A DNA stretch of 25,484 nt. Origin: an uncultured Oscillospiraceae bacterium. GTDB lineage: Bacteria > Bacillota > Clostridia > Oscillospirales > Acutalibacteraceae. Every line of letters starts with the position of its first letter. The first letter of the stretch is position 1. The position numbers were made by a program, and so were the translations under genes. The notes beneath the pieces are model-generated. The model was not told the origin of the DNA, did not search any database, and worked only from the letters and a program-made list of their open reading frames with translations. Positions 6,391 through 14,666 of the stretch are shown in pieces. The stretch covers positions 1 through 25,484 of the forward strand of contig UQQT01000034.1 of NCBI GenBank assembly GCA_900543395.1, in the 5' to 3' direction.

Positions 6391-6954
6391 TTAATTATTT
6401 TCCAAGGCAAATTTTTCTATATTCATAATATTTGATATTACAAACCTCTGCGCATCGGCGTTATAGACGTTCTTTTTATAGCTGATTCCTGTAAGCGATA
6501 CGGAATCGACGGTTTTTATCCCGAGAGACATTCCCTTATCCGTTGCAATTTTAACCCTCTTATCCGCCCGTGTTATCTCGCTTAAATACCCCTCGTTCAA
6601 AAGCCACGAGGATATATGTACGGCAGAGCATTTTTTTACGTTATCGCCGATAACATCATTGATTCTCTTTGAAATAACCTGGACTCCGACGCCCTGTTCG
6701 CTGACCTCGACTTTTTCAAGCTGTTCGTCGGTTATAATAAACGGAGACTGCTTTACCGTTTGTTTATTACCGACTTCCCCGCCGTTCTCGATTACTTTTG
6801 AAAGAATATCAGACACATAAAAAAGACATCTGCTTATTCTTACATTATTTAATACTTTATCGTCCGGCATTTCGCAGTCAGTCAGCGGATCAATACCGTT
6901 TGCAAGCTTATCAATATATGTTTTTGCTCTCATCATTTTTTCAAGTTCTGTCAT
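6391..6954 (-). CDS. Conserved hypothetical protein, two-part, possible winged-helix C-terminus
   Basis: A 187-residue protein from the ATG at 6954, which has AGAGGG five bases upstream; an in-frame TTG at 7008 lacks an RBS. The N-terminal ~65 residues (MTELEKMMRAKTYIDKLANG, then D-x-x-x-x-N-V-R-I-S-R-C-L-F-Y-V-S-D-I-L) resemble short conserved proteins of unknown role found in many Firmicutes. The C-terminal ~100 residues (I-S-S-W-L-L-N-E-G-Y-L, then K-x-A-T-D-K-G) have the pattern of a winged-helix domain. It could be a regulator or part of a DNA-repair or mobile locus. Function not assigned. A divergent promoter pair separates it from the DUF1538 gene. Confidence 0.7.
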   Translation of the reverse strand: MTELEKMMRAKTYIDKLANGIDPLTDCEMPDDKVLNNVRISRCLFYVSDILSKVIENGGEVGNKQTVKQSPFIITDEQLEKVEVSEQGVGVQVISKRINDVIGDNVKKCSAVHISSWLLNEGYLSEITRADKRVKIATDKGMSLGIKTVDSVSLTGISYKKNVYNADAQRFVISNIMNIEKFALENN

Positions 6955-7012
6955 ATAAACCCTCTGCACTTTCTGATTACACTTAAACAGCATTTCGTAA
7001 TGAATCAAATAA

Positions 7013-7041
7013 ATTATATATTATATATACAATTTTTTCAA
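7013..7041 (-). promoter_or_regulatory. Promoter for the conserved hypothetical gene
   Basis: Minus-strand TTGAAA (7041-7036) and TATAAT (7018-7013) with a 17-base spacer, about 60 bases upstream of the ATG at 6954. The region is very AT-rich, so chance matches are possible. Confidence 0.45.
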
Positions 7042-7045
7042 TATG

Positions 7046-7074
7046 TTGCGCAAAACATATTTTTATGGTAAAAT
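7046..7074 (+). promoter_or_regulatory. Promoter for the DUF1538 / P-II-like operon
   Basis: TTGCGC (7046-7051) and TAAAAT (7069-7074) with a 17-base spacer. The -35 lies inside a near-palindrome with arms atatgtt and aacatat (7041-7060), which could be a regulator site. Confidence 0.4.
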
Positions 7075-7157
7075 ATTAAAAGAAAATTAATAAACATATT
7101 GTATAATTAAAAAAACGAAAGAAGGCGATGAAAATATCGGGACACAGGATAAATATA

Positions 7158-8672
7158 ATGAAAACAGCGCTGAAGGATAAAATTTCAGAGGCTGCGGCGT
7201 CTGTCATGCCTATTGCAGTTATAGTTGCGCTTGCGTGTCTGTTTATAGCACCCGTGGAGACGGATGTTTTACTGTGCTTCTTAGTCGGAGCGGTAATGAT
7301 TATCGTCGGAATGGGACTATTCTCGCTCGGCGCGGAACAATCCATGACTCCGATAGGCAGTAAAACGGGAACGGCTTTGACTAAAACAAAAAATATGCCG
7401 TTAATTTTAATAGTCAGTTTTTTACTGGGATTTGCAATTACAATCTCCGAACCGGATTTACAGGTTCTTGCACAGACGGTTCCGCATATAGGAAATACAG
7501 TTTTGCTCGTAACGGTCGGTGCGGGAGTCGGACTGTTTATGAGTGTATGCATGTTAAGAATTCTGACGGGCGCAAGTTTAAAATTAATACTGATAATCTG
7601 TTATATATTGATTTTTGTTATCGCTTCATTTGTCGATAAAGATTTTTTAAGCGTCGCATTCGACTCGGGCGGAGTTACGACGGGACCTATGACGGTTCCG
7701 TTCATTCTTGCAATGGGTGTCGGCGTTTCAAATATTCGAAGCGATAAAAAAGCCGAATCCGACAGCTTCGGTCTTGTAGCTCTTTGTTCGATAGGTCCGA
7801 TTCTTGCAGTTCTTCTTCTTGGATTATTTTATACGGGAAGTGCGGACAGTTCGGTTTTGGATATCGCGTCGTATGATAATACGGCTCAAATCGGTACCGG
7901 ATTTTTAAAAGAAATTCCCGTTTATATGAAAGAAATGGCTGTTTCGATGCTCCCGATAATCGTTATATTCTTGATATTCCAGTTAGTTTCTCTGAAAATG
8001 TCAAAAAGAAGCCTTGCAAAGATTTTAATAGGAATCGTGTATACATATGCCGGGCTCGTCTTATTCTTAACGGGCGTTAATATCGGATTTTCTCCCCTTT
8101 CCGCTCAGCTCGGCGCCACACTTGTAAACGACGGAAAAACATATCTTTTAATTCCGTTTGCAATACTTTTAGGATGGTTTATTATATCTGCGGAACCGGC
8201 GGTCGGAGTTCTCGAAAAGCAGATTGAAAGCGTAAGTTCGGGCGCAATTCCCGGTAAGGTAATAAAAATAAGTCTGTCAATCGCGGTTTCGCTTGCGATG
8301 GGCTTGTCGATGTTGAGAGTAATAACCGGAATATCAATACTGTGGTTCTTAATCCCCGGTTATGCGTCCGCTTTGATTCTTTCTTTATTCGTCCCCGATA
8401 TTTATACGGCGATAGCTTTTGACTCGGGCGGAGTCGCTTCCGGTCCCATGACGGCGACGTTTATGCTTCAATTTATGATGGGCGCGTGCGGTGCGCTCGG
8501 CGGAAATGTTATTTCGGACGCATTCGGATGCGTTGCCATGGTTGCGATGATGCCTCTTATCTCAATTCAGGTCATCGGTCTGATTTATGAGACTAAAGAA
8601 AGAAAAGAGAAAAAAGAAGATACAGATTCGGATTACGAAATCGTGGAGCTTTGGCAGGAGGATAACGCATGA
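7158..8672 (+). CDS. DUF1538 family polytopic membrane protein (two repeats), probable transporter
   Basis: A 504-residue membrane protein made of two copies of the DUF1538 domain. The copies are recognised by repeated signatures: F-D-S-G-G-V-T-T-G-P-M-T-V-P-F near residue 170 and F-D-S-G-G-V-A-S-G-P-M-T-A-T-F near 425, and ISEPDL/ISAEPAV loops before them. About 12-14 membrane helices are expected. Function of the family is not established; the glycine-rich loops and internal duplication suggest a transporter or channel. I take ATG 7158 (AGGA eight bases upstream, and the N-terminus M-K-T-A-L-K-D-K fits the family); an in-frame ATG at 7128 has a poorly spaced site. The stop overlaps the P-II-like gene start (ATGA), implying a complex or regulator pair. 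Confidence 0.85.
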   Translation: MKTALKDKISEAAASVMPIAVIVALACLFIAPVETDVLLCFLVGAVMIIVGMGLFSLGAEQSMTPIGSKTGTALTKTKNMPLILIVSFLLGFAITISEPDLQVLAQTVPHIGNTVLLVTVGAGVGLFMSVCMLRILTGASLKLILIICYILIFVIASFVDKDFLSVAFDSGGVTTGPMTVPFILAMGVGVSNIRSDKKAESDSFGLVALCSIGPILAVLLLGLFYTGSADSSVLDIASYDNTAQIGTGFLKEIPVYMKEMAVSMLPIIVIFLIFQLVSLKMSKRSLAKILIGIVYTYAGLVLFLTGVNIGFSPLSAQLGATLVNDGKTYLLIPFAILLGWFIISAEPAVGVLEKQIESVSSGAIPGKVIKISLSIAVSLAMGLSMLRVITGISILWFLIPGYASALILSLFVPDIYTAIAFDSGGVASGPMTATFMLQFMMGACGALGGNVISDAFGCVAMVAMMPLISIQVIGLIYETKERKEKKEDTDSDYEIVELWQEDNA

Positions 8673-9337
8673 ATTATATTATTTCGATAATCCCGCCGTA
8701 TTCGCATAAAAAAATGCAGAAAATATGCAAAGAGCTGAAACTTCCCGTCATAATTTCAATGCCCGGAAAAGGCACCGCCGAGCAAAGCATGCTGGATCTG
8801 CTCGGAATCGAGGATAATGATAAAAGCATAGTAATGTGCGTTGCAAACGGCGAAAAAACAAAAATATTTTTTAAGCAAATTCACAGCATATTAAATGTCG
8901 GAATGCCGTCACAGGGAATCTCGGCGGCAATCCCGATAAAAAGCGTAGGAGGCGAAAAAGCGGTGGCTTATCTTAATTCGAACGAAGAAAACATAAAATA
9001 TTCTCCGCAGATAAACGCGGAACATGAACTTATTATCGCTGTAGCGAATGTCGGCAGCACCGACGACGTTATGAACGCGGCAAGAAAAGCCGGCGCGCGC
9101 GGAGGAACCGTCATTCACGGCAAAGGAACGGGCGGAACGCAGACGCAGAAATTCTACAATCTGTCGATAGCTTCCGAAAAAGAAGTTATATTGATAATAT
9201 CCTCCGCAGAAAAAAAAGCCGATATAATGCGTTCGATATTAGAAGAAGCAGGACCGAATACAAAAGCGGGCGCACTTGTATTCTCACTCCCTACAACCAA
9301 AATTGCAGGATTCGGCTTATTAGAAGATGATGAATAA
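8669..9337 (+). CDS. Tandem P-II-like signalling protein coupled to the DUF1538 protein
   Basis: A 222-residue cytosolic protein composed of two GlnB-like halves (about 1-105 and 113-222). The second half is the clearer one: ELIIAVANVGSTDDVMNAAR, then GARGGTVIHGKGT in the position of the T-loop, then K-E-V-I-L-I-I-S-S. Classical P-II proteins are ~112 residues, so this is a duplication or fusion in which the first half has diverged. The conserved T-loop Tyr that is uridylylated in enteric GlnB is not visible. P-II-like proteins that sit in operons with a membrane protein commonly bind and gate it; the ATGA overlap with the DUF1538 gene supports that here. Ligand unknown. Confidence 0.8.
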   Translation: MNYIISIIPPYSHKKMQKICKELKLPVIISMPGKGTAEQSMLDLLGIEDNDKSIVMCVANGEKTKIFFKQIHSILNVGMPSQGISAAIPIKSVGGEKAVAYLNSNEENIKYSPQINAEHELIIAVANVGSTDDVMNAARKAGARGGTVIHGKGTGGTQTQKFYNLSIASEKEVILIISSAEKKADIMRSILEEAGPNTKAGALVFSLPTTKIAGFGLLEDDE

Positions 9338-9339
9338 AA

Positions 9340-9376
9340 AACAGCCGGACAGTTTAATAACTGTCCGACTTTTTTA
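9340..9376. terminator. Bidirectional terminator between convergent operons
   Basis: cggacagtt (9346-9354) pairs with aactgtccg (9359-9367) around a 4-base loop, with six T on the plus side and six A on the left, so it can serve both the P-II-like gene and the ABC operon, whose last codons overlap it. Confidence 0.85.
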
Positions 9377-10165
9377 ATCGTCTATAAGAAGCATACGGTC
9401 ATTATCAAGCTCCTTACCCGATATCTTTTTAAATTCATTCAAAAGATCGGGAACCGTAAGACCTTTTCTTTTTTCACCCTTAACGTCAAAAACGATTTTG
9501 CCCGAATTCATCATGATAGTTCTGTTTCCGAGATCCAGTGCCGACTGCATATTATGCGTAATCATCATGCATGTAAGATGATTTTCTTCGACTATGCTTT
9601 TTGTTAGTGCAAGAACTTTTTCCGCAGTCGCGGGGTCGAGAGCCGCCGTATGCTCGTCAAGCAAAAGCACCTTAGGCGGATTAACCGTAGCCATCATAAG
9701 AGTCAAAGCCTGTCTCTGTCCGCCCGACAGCAAACCGACCTGCTGTCCCATTCTGTCCTCCAGACCCATATCGAGGAGAGCAACCCGTTCTCTGAATTTC
9801 TTTTTATCACTTTTAGACGTACTGCTCAGCCATCCGCCGTGTCCGGCTGCAAGAGCAAGATTTTCTTCAACCGTCATACCCGGAGCGCTTCCGCGCATAG
9901 GGTCCTGAAACAGCCTGCCTATCTGCCGTGCTCTTTTATATTCGGGCATAAGGGTAATATCTTTTCCGTCTAATTTTATCTTACCCGAATCTGTAATAAA
10001 GCTTCCGGCTATCGCATTGAAAAGAGTAGATTTTCCTGCTCCGTTAGCTCCGATAATCGTTATAAAATCGCCGTTTTCGACGTTTAAACTTAAATTATCA
10101 AGAGCTTTTTTAGCGTCGGTGGTTCCCGGATTAAACGTTTTTGAAATATTAATAAGTTCAAGCAT
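9374..10165 (-). CDS. ABC transporter ATP-binding protein (predicted tryptophan importer)
   Basis: A 263-residue nucleotide-binding subunit. Walker A GANGAGKST (39-47), Q-loop in GRLFQDP, signature LSGGQRQAL, Walker B VLLLDEHTAALDP and the switch His in MITHNM are all present. It belongs to the branch that accompanies BPD_transp_2 permeases and PF04392-type binding proteins. It energises uptake at the inner face of the membrane. Its start abuts the permease stop (TAATG-type overlap). Third gene behind the UGG T-box leader, so the substrate is probably tryptophan or a precursor (trpZ-like of the T-box literature, by inference). Confidence 0.92.
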   Translation of the reverse strand: MLELINISKTFNPGTTDAKKALDNLSLNVENGDFITIIGANGAGKSTLFNAIAGSFITDSGKIKLDGKDITLMPEYKRARQIGRLFQDPMRGSAPGMTVEENLALAAGHGGWLSSTSKSDKKKFRERVALLDMGLEDRMGQQVGLLSGGQRQALTLMMATVNPPKVLLLDEHTAALDPATAEKVLALTKSIVEENHLTCMMITHNMQSALDLGNRTIMMNSGKIVFDVKGEKRKGLTVPDLLNEFKKISGKELDNDRMLLIDD

Positions 10166-11097
10166 TATACCGTACCCCCTTCTTTTCTAAGCGACATTCT
10201 CCGCTTAAAGAGAGGCATTTTCTGTTTAAGATACGGCGCGGAAATTGCAATAACGACAATTACCGAAGATACAAATTTAAGCATAAACGCGGGCATGTCA
10301 AGTCTCAAAGCTACGGTGTAAACAAGTCTGAATATAAATGAGCCGAGTACCATGCCGATAATCTGAACGGGGATTTTACGTTTTGATGTAAATACTCCGC
10401 CTATAAGGAGCGAGGCAAGAGCAATAGTAACCATACCTGTTCCGATGTCGATATTTACCGACTTCTGCGACTGCGCGAGCAGACATCCGGAAAGAGCGGT
10501 AAACGAGTTAGCGACACAAAGACCGACTATCGTTGTAAATACGGGATTTATCGATGACGATTTTACCATATCGGGATTGTTGCCCGTCGCTCTGATTGCA
10601 AGACCGAGTCTCGTTTTAAGAAAGAACGCAAGAAATATGCAGACAAGTAAAACCGCCGCTGCGGCAACGATCAGCTTAAACTGACCGCCCATGCCGACTT
10701 TCTTCAGTAAATCCTGCGTTTTTGTAAATACGGTTACAGTCTTATTCATATTAAGAACGGACGAGTTGCCCATAACGCCTATATTTATCGAATAAAGAGC
10801 GGTATTTACTATAATACCCGCAAGCAGGCTGTTAATGCCCATTTTCGTTTGTAATATTGCCGTAATAAATCCCGATACAATTCCCGCACCCATTGCGGCG
10901 GCAATTGAAAGATACGGATGTCCCGCTATAGCTACGACCGCACCGACGGTTGCTCCGAGAGTGAAACAGCCGTCGGTGGAAAGGTCGCAGACATTGAGCA
11001 TTGAATAACTTAAAAATAATGCAAGTACGGTAAGCGCGCTTATCAGTCCTAACTCGCCCGCCGATTGAAGCAGTGTTAATGCCGAACCCAGTGTCAT
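10165..11097 (-). CDS. ABC transporter permease (predicted tryptophan importer)
   Basis: A 310-residue polytopic protein with about eight hydrophobic helices and the glycine-rich central segment (LGLAIRATGNNPDMVKSSSI) characteristic of the LivH/RbsC-like BPD_transp_2 permeases; that segment holds the coupling helix contacting the ATPase. Starts at an ATG 25 bases after the lipoprotein gene stop. It forms the membrane channel of the importer with the flanking ATPase and lipoprotein. Confidence 0.9.
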   Translation of the reverse strand: MTLGSALTLLQSAGELGLISALTVLALFLSYSMLNVCDLSTDGCFTLGATVGAVVAIAGHPYLSIAAAMGAGIVSGFITAILQTKMGINSLLAGIIVNTALYSINIGVMGNSSVLNMNKTVTVFTKTQDLLKKVGMGGQFKLIVAAAAVLLVCIFLAFFLKTRLGLAIRATGNNPDMVKSSSINPVFTTIVGLCVANSFTALSGCLLAQSQKSVNIDIGTGMVTIALASLLIGGVFTSKRKIPVQIIGMVLGSFIFRLVYTVALRLDMPAFMLKFVSSVIVVIAISAPYLKQKMPLFKRRMSLRKEGGTV

Positions 11098-11122
11098 GAT
11101 ATAAAACCCGTTTCTGTAATAA

Positions 11123-12190
11123 TTATTCGAATTCCTCGGCAGTCGTTATGCTCTGAACCTTTGTGCAGTAAGGAGCAAGATCTGCCGAAATCTTGTTGTA
11201 GTCAAGTCCGATTTTTTCGCATGTCTCGGTATTTATAGTAGCGGTACCGTTATCAAAAGTAAGAACGGGAATATCGCCGGCGTTTTTACCTTCAATAAGA
11301 ATCTGTCCGATAATATCGGCAGTCTTTGTTCCGAGATTAGCGTAATCAACGCCGTAGCCGAGGAACGCACCGTTGAGAGCGAATGAATCAGCGCCGGTGA
11401 AGTGAGGAATCTTAGCGTCTGCGAGCTTTTCGTAAATTGTAAGCTCCGACTTCATAATTGTATTATCGGTAGGAGTGAATACGGCGTCCATTTTGTCCGC
11501 GATAATTGAATCAACTGCGAGAGAAACCTCGTCAACGGAAGTACCCGTGTACTCCTTATAGTTTATATTGTTAGCCGAAAGATACTTTTTAGCGGCTTCG
11601 ATTGCGCTTGTTGCGGAATCCTGACCTACGTCATAAAGAAGTGCAACGTTCTTTGTTTCGGGCTTAACAATATTGATAAGCTTCATAACAGAATCGGTAT
11701 CAAGATAATCGGAGGTTCCTGTTATGTTTTTACCGGGCTTTTCGAGCGAATCAACGAGGCTGACGCTGATAGGATCGGAAACTGCGGCAAAAACAACGGG
11801 GATATCGGTTCCCTCTGTTGCGGACTGCATAGCCATGGCAACGGGAGTTGCGACTGCGACCATAAGGTCAACCTTGTCGGCTATGAAATTAGAAATAATC
11901 TGAGACATAACGTTTGAATCGGCGTTGCAGTTGTCGTAAGAAATATCGAACGTTACATTGTTCTGCTTGCCTATCGTTTCAAGCTGTGATTTAATATTGT
12001 CTACTATCTGATTAAGTGACGCATCGTCAACATAGTTGCAGATACCGACCTTTAAGGTCTTGGCAGCCGCCGTATCTGACTTACCCGAACTCGGCTCGTC
12101 GGATATCGACTTTGTGCAGGACGCGAACGCGCAGAGCATGACAGCCGCGGCAATAACGGCAGCAATAATTTTTTTGATTGTGTTTTTCAT
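11123..12190 (-). CDS. ABC transporter substrate-binding lipoprotein (predicted tryptophan importer)
   Basis: A 355-residue protein with a lipoprotein signal peptide (K-rich start, hydrophobic core, AFASC with Cys25 as the lipidated residue), followed by a Ser/Lys-rich linker and a two-lobed periplasmic-binding-type fold of the PF04392 family (LKVGICNYVDDASLNQIVDN, then VAVATPVAMAMQSAT, then IPVVFAAVSDP). It captures substrate outside the membrane. First structural gene after the T-box leader, with a GAAAGG-type RBS. The T-box specificity rather than the protein sequence is my reason for naming tryptophan. Confidence 0.88.
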   Translation of the reverse strand: MKNTIKKIIAAVIAAAVMLCAFASCTKSISDEPSSGKSDTAAAKTLKVGICNYVDDASLNQIVDNIKSQLETIGKQNNVTFDISYDNCNADSNVMSQIISNFIADKVDLMVAVATPVAMAMQSATEGTDIPVVFAAVSDPISVSLVDSLEKPGKNITGTSDYLDTDSVMKLINIVKPETKNVALLYDVGQDSATSAIEAAKKYLSANNINYKEYTGTSVDEVSLAVDSIIADKMDAVFTPTDNTIMKSELTIYEKLADAKIPHFTGADSFALNGAFLGYGVDYANLGTKTADIIGQILIEGKNAGDIPVLTFDNGTATINTETCEKIGLDYNKISADLAPYCTKVQSITTAEEFE

Positions 12191-12209
12191 TTTCTTTTCC
12201 GCCTTTCAA

Positions 12210-12524
12210 TTAATGAGTGAGCTTTCGACTGTCGGGAAAAGCAAAAAAACCTGTCCCCGCAATCTTTACATTGCCGGGACAGGAATAAATATCATCCTGC
12301 GGTGCCACCCTGCTTGATATTCTCTTACGAAAATATCCACTCATACGTACTGTCATACGCTGACGTTGTTTACGAAGCGTCGTCTCCGTCGCACATACTC
12401 GGCTTACGCCTTTCCGCTTGCCCTTGGAAGTCCATTCGGTCAAATCCTGCCCTGCCGTATTCCCATCATAAACGGCTCTCTTAAAGGACGGGGGTAAGAC
12501 TTACTTACTCTCCCTCATCGGTTT
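12210..12524 (-). ncRNA. T-box riboswitch leader, predicted tRNA-Trp specificity
   Basis: The minus-strand leader contains the T-box core AGGGTGGCACCGCAGG (12311-12296), the stem I apical AGAGAGCCG...GGGAAUACGG element (about 12481-12456), and an intrinsic terminator (12283-12243). In stem I the triplet UGG followed by A (12434-12431) lies in the expected 3' specifier-loop position, and the acceptor-binding bulge is UGGC, whose C pairs with a G discriminator base as found in bacterial tRNA-Trp. Both signals agree on tryptophan. Uncharged tRNA-Trp would stabilise the antiterminator and switch on the ABC importer. The exact fold of stem I was not computed. Confidence 0.88.
12243..12283 (-). terminator. 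T-box-controlled intrinsic terminator
   Basis: cctgtccc-ggcaat (12283-12270 on the minus strand) pairs with attgcggggacagg (12263-12250), 6-base loop, then seven U. The 5' arm begins within reach of the T-box GCAGG sequence, as in classical antitermination. Confidence 0.9.
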
Positions 12525-12530
12525 AATCGG

Positions 12531-12559
12531 ATTTTAGCACACAATTTTTCAAATGTCAA
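12531..12559 (-). promoter_or_regulatory. Sigma-A promoter of the T-box/ABC importer operon
   Basis: Minus-strand TTGACA (12559-12554), 17-base spacer, TAAAAT (12536-12531). Start of transcription expected near 12524. It lies only 30 bases beyond the end of the sensor kinase gene. Confidence 0.8.
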
Positions 12560-12587
12560 TAGGCAAAATTGATTTTTTTCAATTCTT

Positions 12588-14666
12588 TTATGCGTTTATC
12601 AACCCGGGAGCTTCATTGCGTTTAAGCAAATCGAATGAAACGCTTGTCGTAAACATATCACCGTCGATCGATACGCTGATTTCTCCGTTCTGAAGTGCGG
12701 TAAGACTTTTAACAATTGAAAGTCCGAGTCCGCTTCCCTCCGTATTTCTTGACGAATCACCTCTGACAAAACGCTCCATAAGTTCGTCGGATGAAATGTT
12801 CAGCTGCGCTTTTGAAATATTCTTAAATATTGTAACGACTCTGTCTCCTACTTTTCTGACGGAAAGATAGACGCGCGTGCCGGGAAACGCATACTTGCAT
12901 ATATTGCTCAAAAGATTGTCATATACACGCCACAGCAAACGGCTGTCCGCCATTATATAATGAGATTCGTCGTCCGTTGTAACAACCAGTTCAAGATTTG
13001 ATTTCTGCGCGCGTTCCGTATATTCTGCGACAGCCTGCGACAGAAGAATGCCGGCGTCGCACGGCGCAAAATTAACCTGAATATTTCCGGTAGACGCTTT
13101 TGACGCTTCGATGAGATCCTCTATAAGCTTTTTGAGTCTCGAGGACTGCCTGTCGAGAACGCCGATATATTCGTTTACAGTCTCGTTTTCAACGTCTTCT
13201 TTTTTAATAAGGTCAACGTAATTGATTATTGAAGTAAGCGGGGTTTTTAAATCATGCGAAACATTTGTAATAAGCTCCGTTTTCAATCTTTCGCTTTTCA
13301 TTTTTTCATCTACGGCTTTCTGCATACCGACGTTTATTCCGTTGAGAGCGTATGCCATCCGCTTAAAATCACCGAACATATATTTCGTATCGATTTTAAA
13401 AGAGAAATCACCGTCGGCTATTTTATTAACGCCTTCTTCAATCTTTCGGAACTGTATCGCAAGGGCTATAACGAGAGGAACAAGGAAAAGAAGCTCAATA
13501 AATGCGGTTACATAGGCGGCTTTTGCGCTGAATCCGGACGCAGCACATACAATCAAATCAAAAAGAAGTATTCCGAAAACAGACAGAACTGTTTTCTTTA
13601 CAAATTTAAGATTTTTAATTCTGTACGACGTTCTCAGGAATGACGCTTTTATTTTACGTCCGATAAATCTAAAGAAACGTACTGTAAGCATAGTCGAGAA
13701 AAACGACGAGGTTTTGATTCTTGCCGCAATACCCTTGATATATATAATCAATAACAGCTCATCAAGTATTGCAAAAGTAATGACAAGCGACGTTATAATC
13801 TCTATTTCGGATGAAAAATAGTCCATCCCCCAGAAAAACAATGCAATCTGTGCCGTAATGACCGCCGTAAACAAAAGCAGTGCCAAATCAAAAGGAAATC
13901 TGTCGGCACGCGAGGCGCACGGAGCTTCGCCGTCCGAACGTACAGCCGCAGTCGAGCAGACCATGACCGTAAACAGGATAAATAAAAAGAATGATACGAT
14001 TGTCACCGACACGATAAACATCGATTCGGGATACAGCCGTTCTATGAGATCGCTCGTATAATAATATCTGTCGCCTTTGCTTAATTCGTATTTAAGATAT
14101 GCATTGACGGTTATATTGTTTACCGTCTCGGAATAATATGCAAAGCCGTTCTCCGTATTATAGACCTCATACTGCGAATACCCGTTTGGCTCACCGCCGT
14201 CCGGCGGAACAGACGAATCAATTTCACCGCTCATATTTTTATAAGCCCAATCCAAATCATCTGTCATCAGATTTTCATTTATTACCGTTGACGAATATTT
14301 TTCGGAAAGCGAATATGAATTTTTTGTTTTAATCGAATCGTCATCTATATTCGACGCAATGACACTGCCGTTCTGCGTAACTATTTCGTAAAAGAAATTA
14401 ACCTCGGAATCTCTGACAAAGGATGAATTTGCGGAACGGGAATAAGAATCGTCAAGCCCGTTATACGCAAGTGCGGAATAAATATCCTGATACATATAAT
14501 TATTGAATTGTATCTTTGTCGTTTTCTCCTGAGAATACTGCCATGCGCCTATCTCGCTGAGCCATATTGACGCGATAAGCCCGGTCAGAGTCGCCGTCAA
14601 AGAGATCAGAGCGAGAATAATACATAGAATTTTAAAAGCAAAATTACCGCGAACCCGGTTTTTCAT
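12588..14666 (-). CDS. Membrane sensor histidine kinase
   Basis: A 692-residue kinase. A first membrane helix (about 12-35), an extracytoplasmic sensor region of ~180 residues (36-215), a helix at 216-238, then an unusual multi-helix section (about 258-310 and 360-403) before a HAMP-like linker (404-455). The HisKA box NVSHDLKTPLTSIINY places the phosphorylated His at 471; the ATP lid shows NLLSNICKYA and EGSGLGLSIVKS. The extra four or so membrane helices between sensor and kinase are more than in the usual VanS/PhoR layout. The start codon overlaps the regulator stop (TAATG), so they form a pair. The signal is unknown. Confidence 0.92.
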   Translation of the reverse strand: MKNRVRGNFAFKILCIILALISLTATLTGLIASIWLSEIGAWQYSQEKTTKIQFNNYMYQDIYSALAYNGLDDSYSRSANSSFVRDSEVNFFYEIVTQNGSVIASNIDDDSIKTKNSYSLSEKYSSTVINENLMTDDLDWAYKNMSGEIDSSVPPDGGEPNGYSQYEVYNTENGFAYYSETVNNITVNAYLKYELSKGDRYYYTSDLIERLYPESMFIVSVTIVSFFLFILFTVMVCSTAAVRSDGEAPCASRADRFPFDLALLLFTAVITAQIALFFWGMDYFSSEIEIITSLVITFAILDELLLIIYIKGIAARIKTSSFFSTMLTVRFFRFIGRKIKASFLRTSYRIKNLKFVKKTVLSVFGILLFDLIVCAASGFSAKAAYVTAFIELLFLVPLVIALAIQFRKIEEGVNKIADGDFSFKIDTKYMFGDFKRMAYALNGINVGMQKAVDEKMKSERLKTELITNVSHDLKTPLTSIINYVDLIKKEDVENETVNEYIGVLDRQSSRLKKLIEDLIEASKASTGNIQVNFAPCDAGILLSQAVAEYTERAQKSNLELVVTTDDESHYIMADSRLLWRVYDNLLSNICKYAFPGTRVYLSVRKVGDRVVTIFKNISKAQLNISSDELMERFVRGDSSRNTEGSGLGLSIVKSLTALQNGEISVSIDGDMFTTSVSFDLLKRNEAPGLINA

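Noticed and set aside
7076..7552. A minus-strand open frame opposite the DUF1538 gene, and similar long antisense frames over the purine and kinase genes
   Set aside because: They are composition-driven shadows with no ribosome binding site or recognisable domain.
12560..12590. A terminator after the sensor kinase gene
   Set aside because: The possible stem (AATTG/CAATT) is only about five A/T-rich pairs, too weak to claim.
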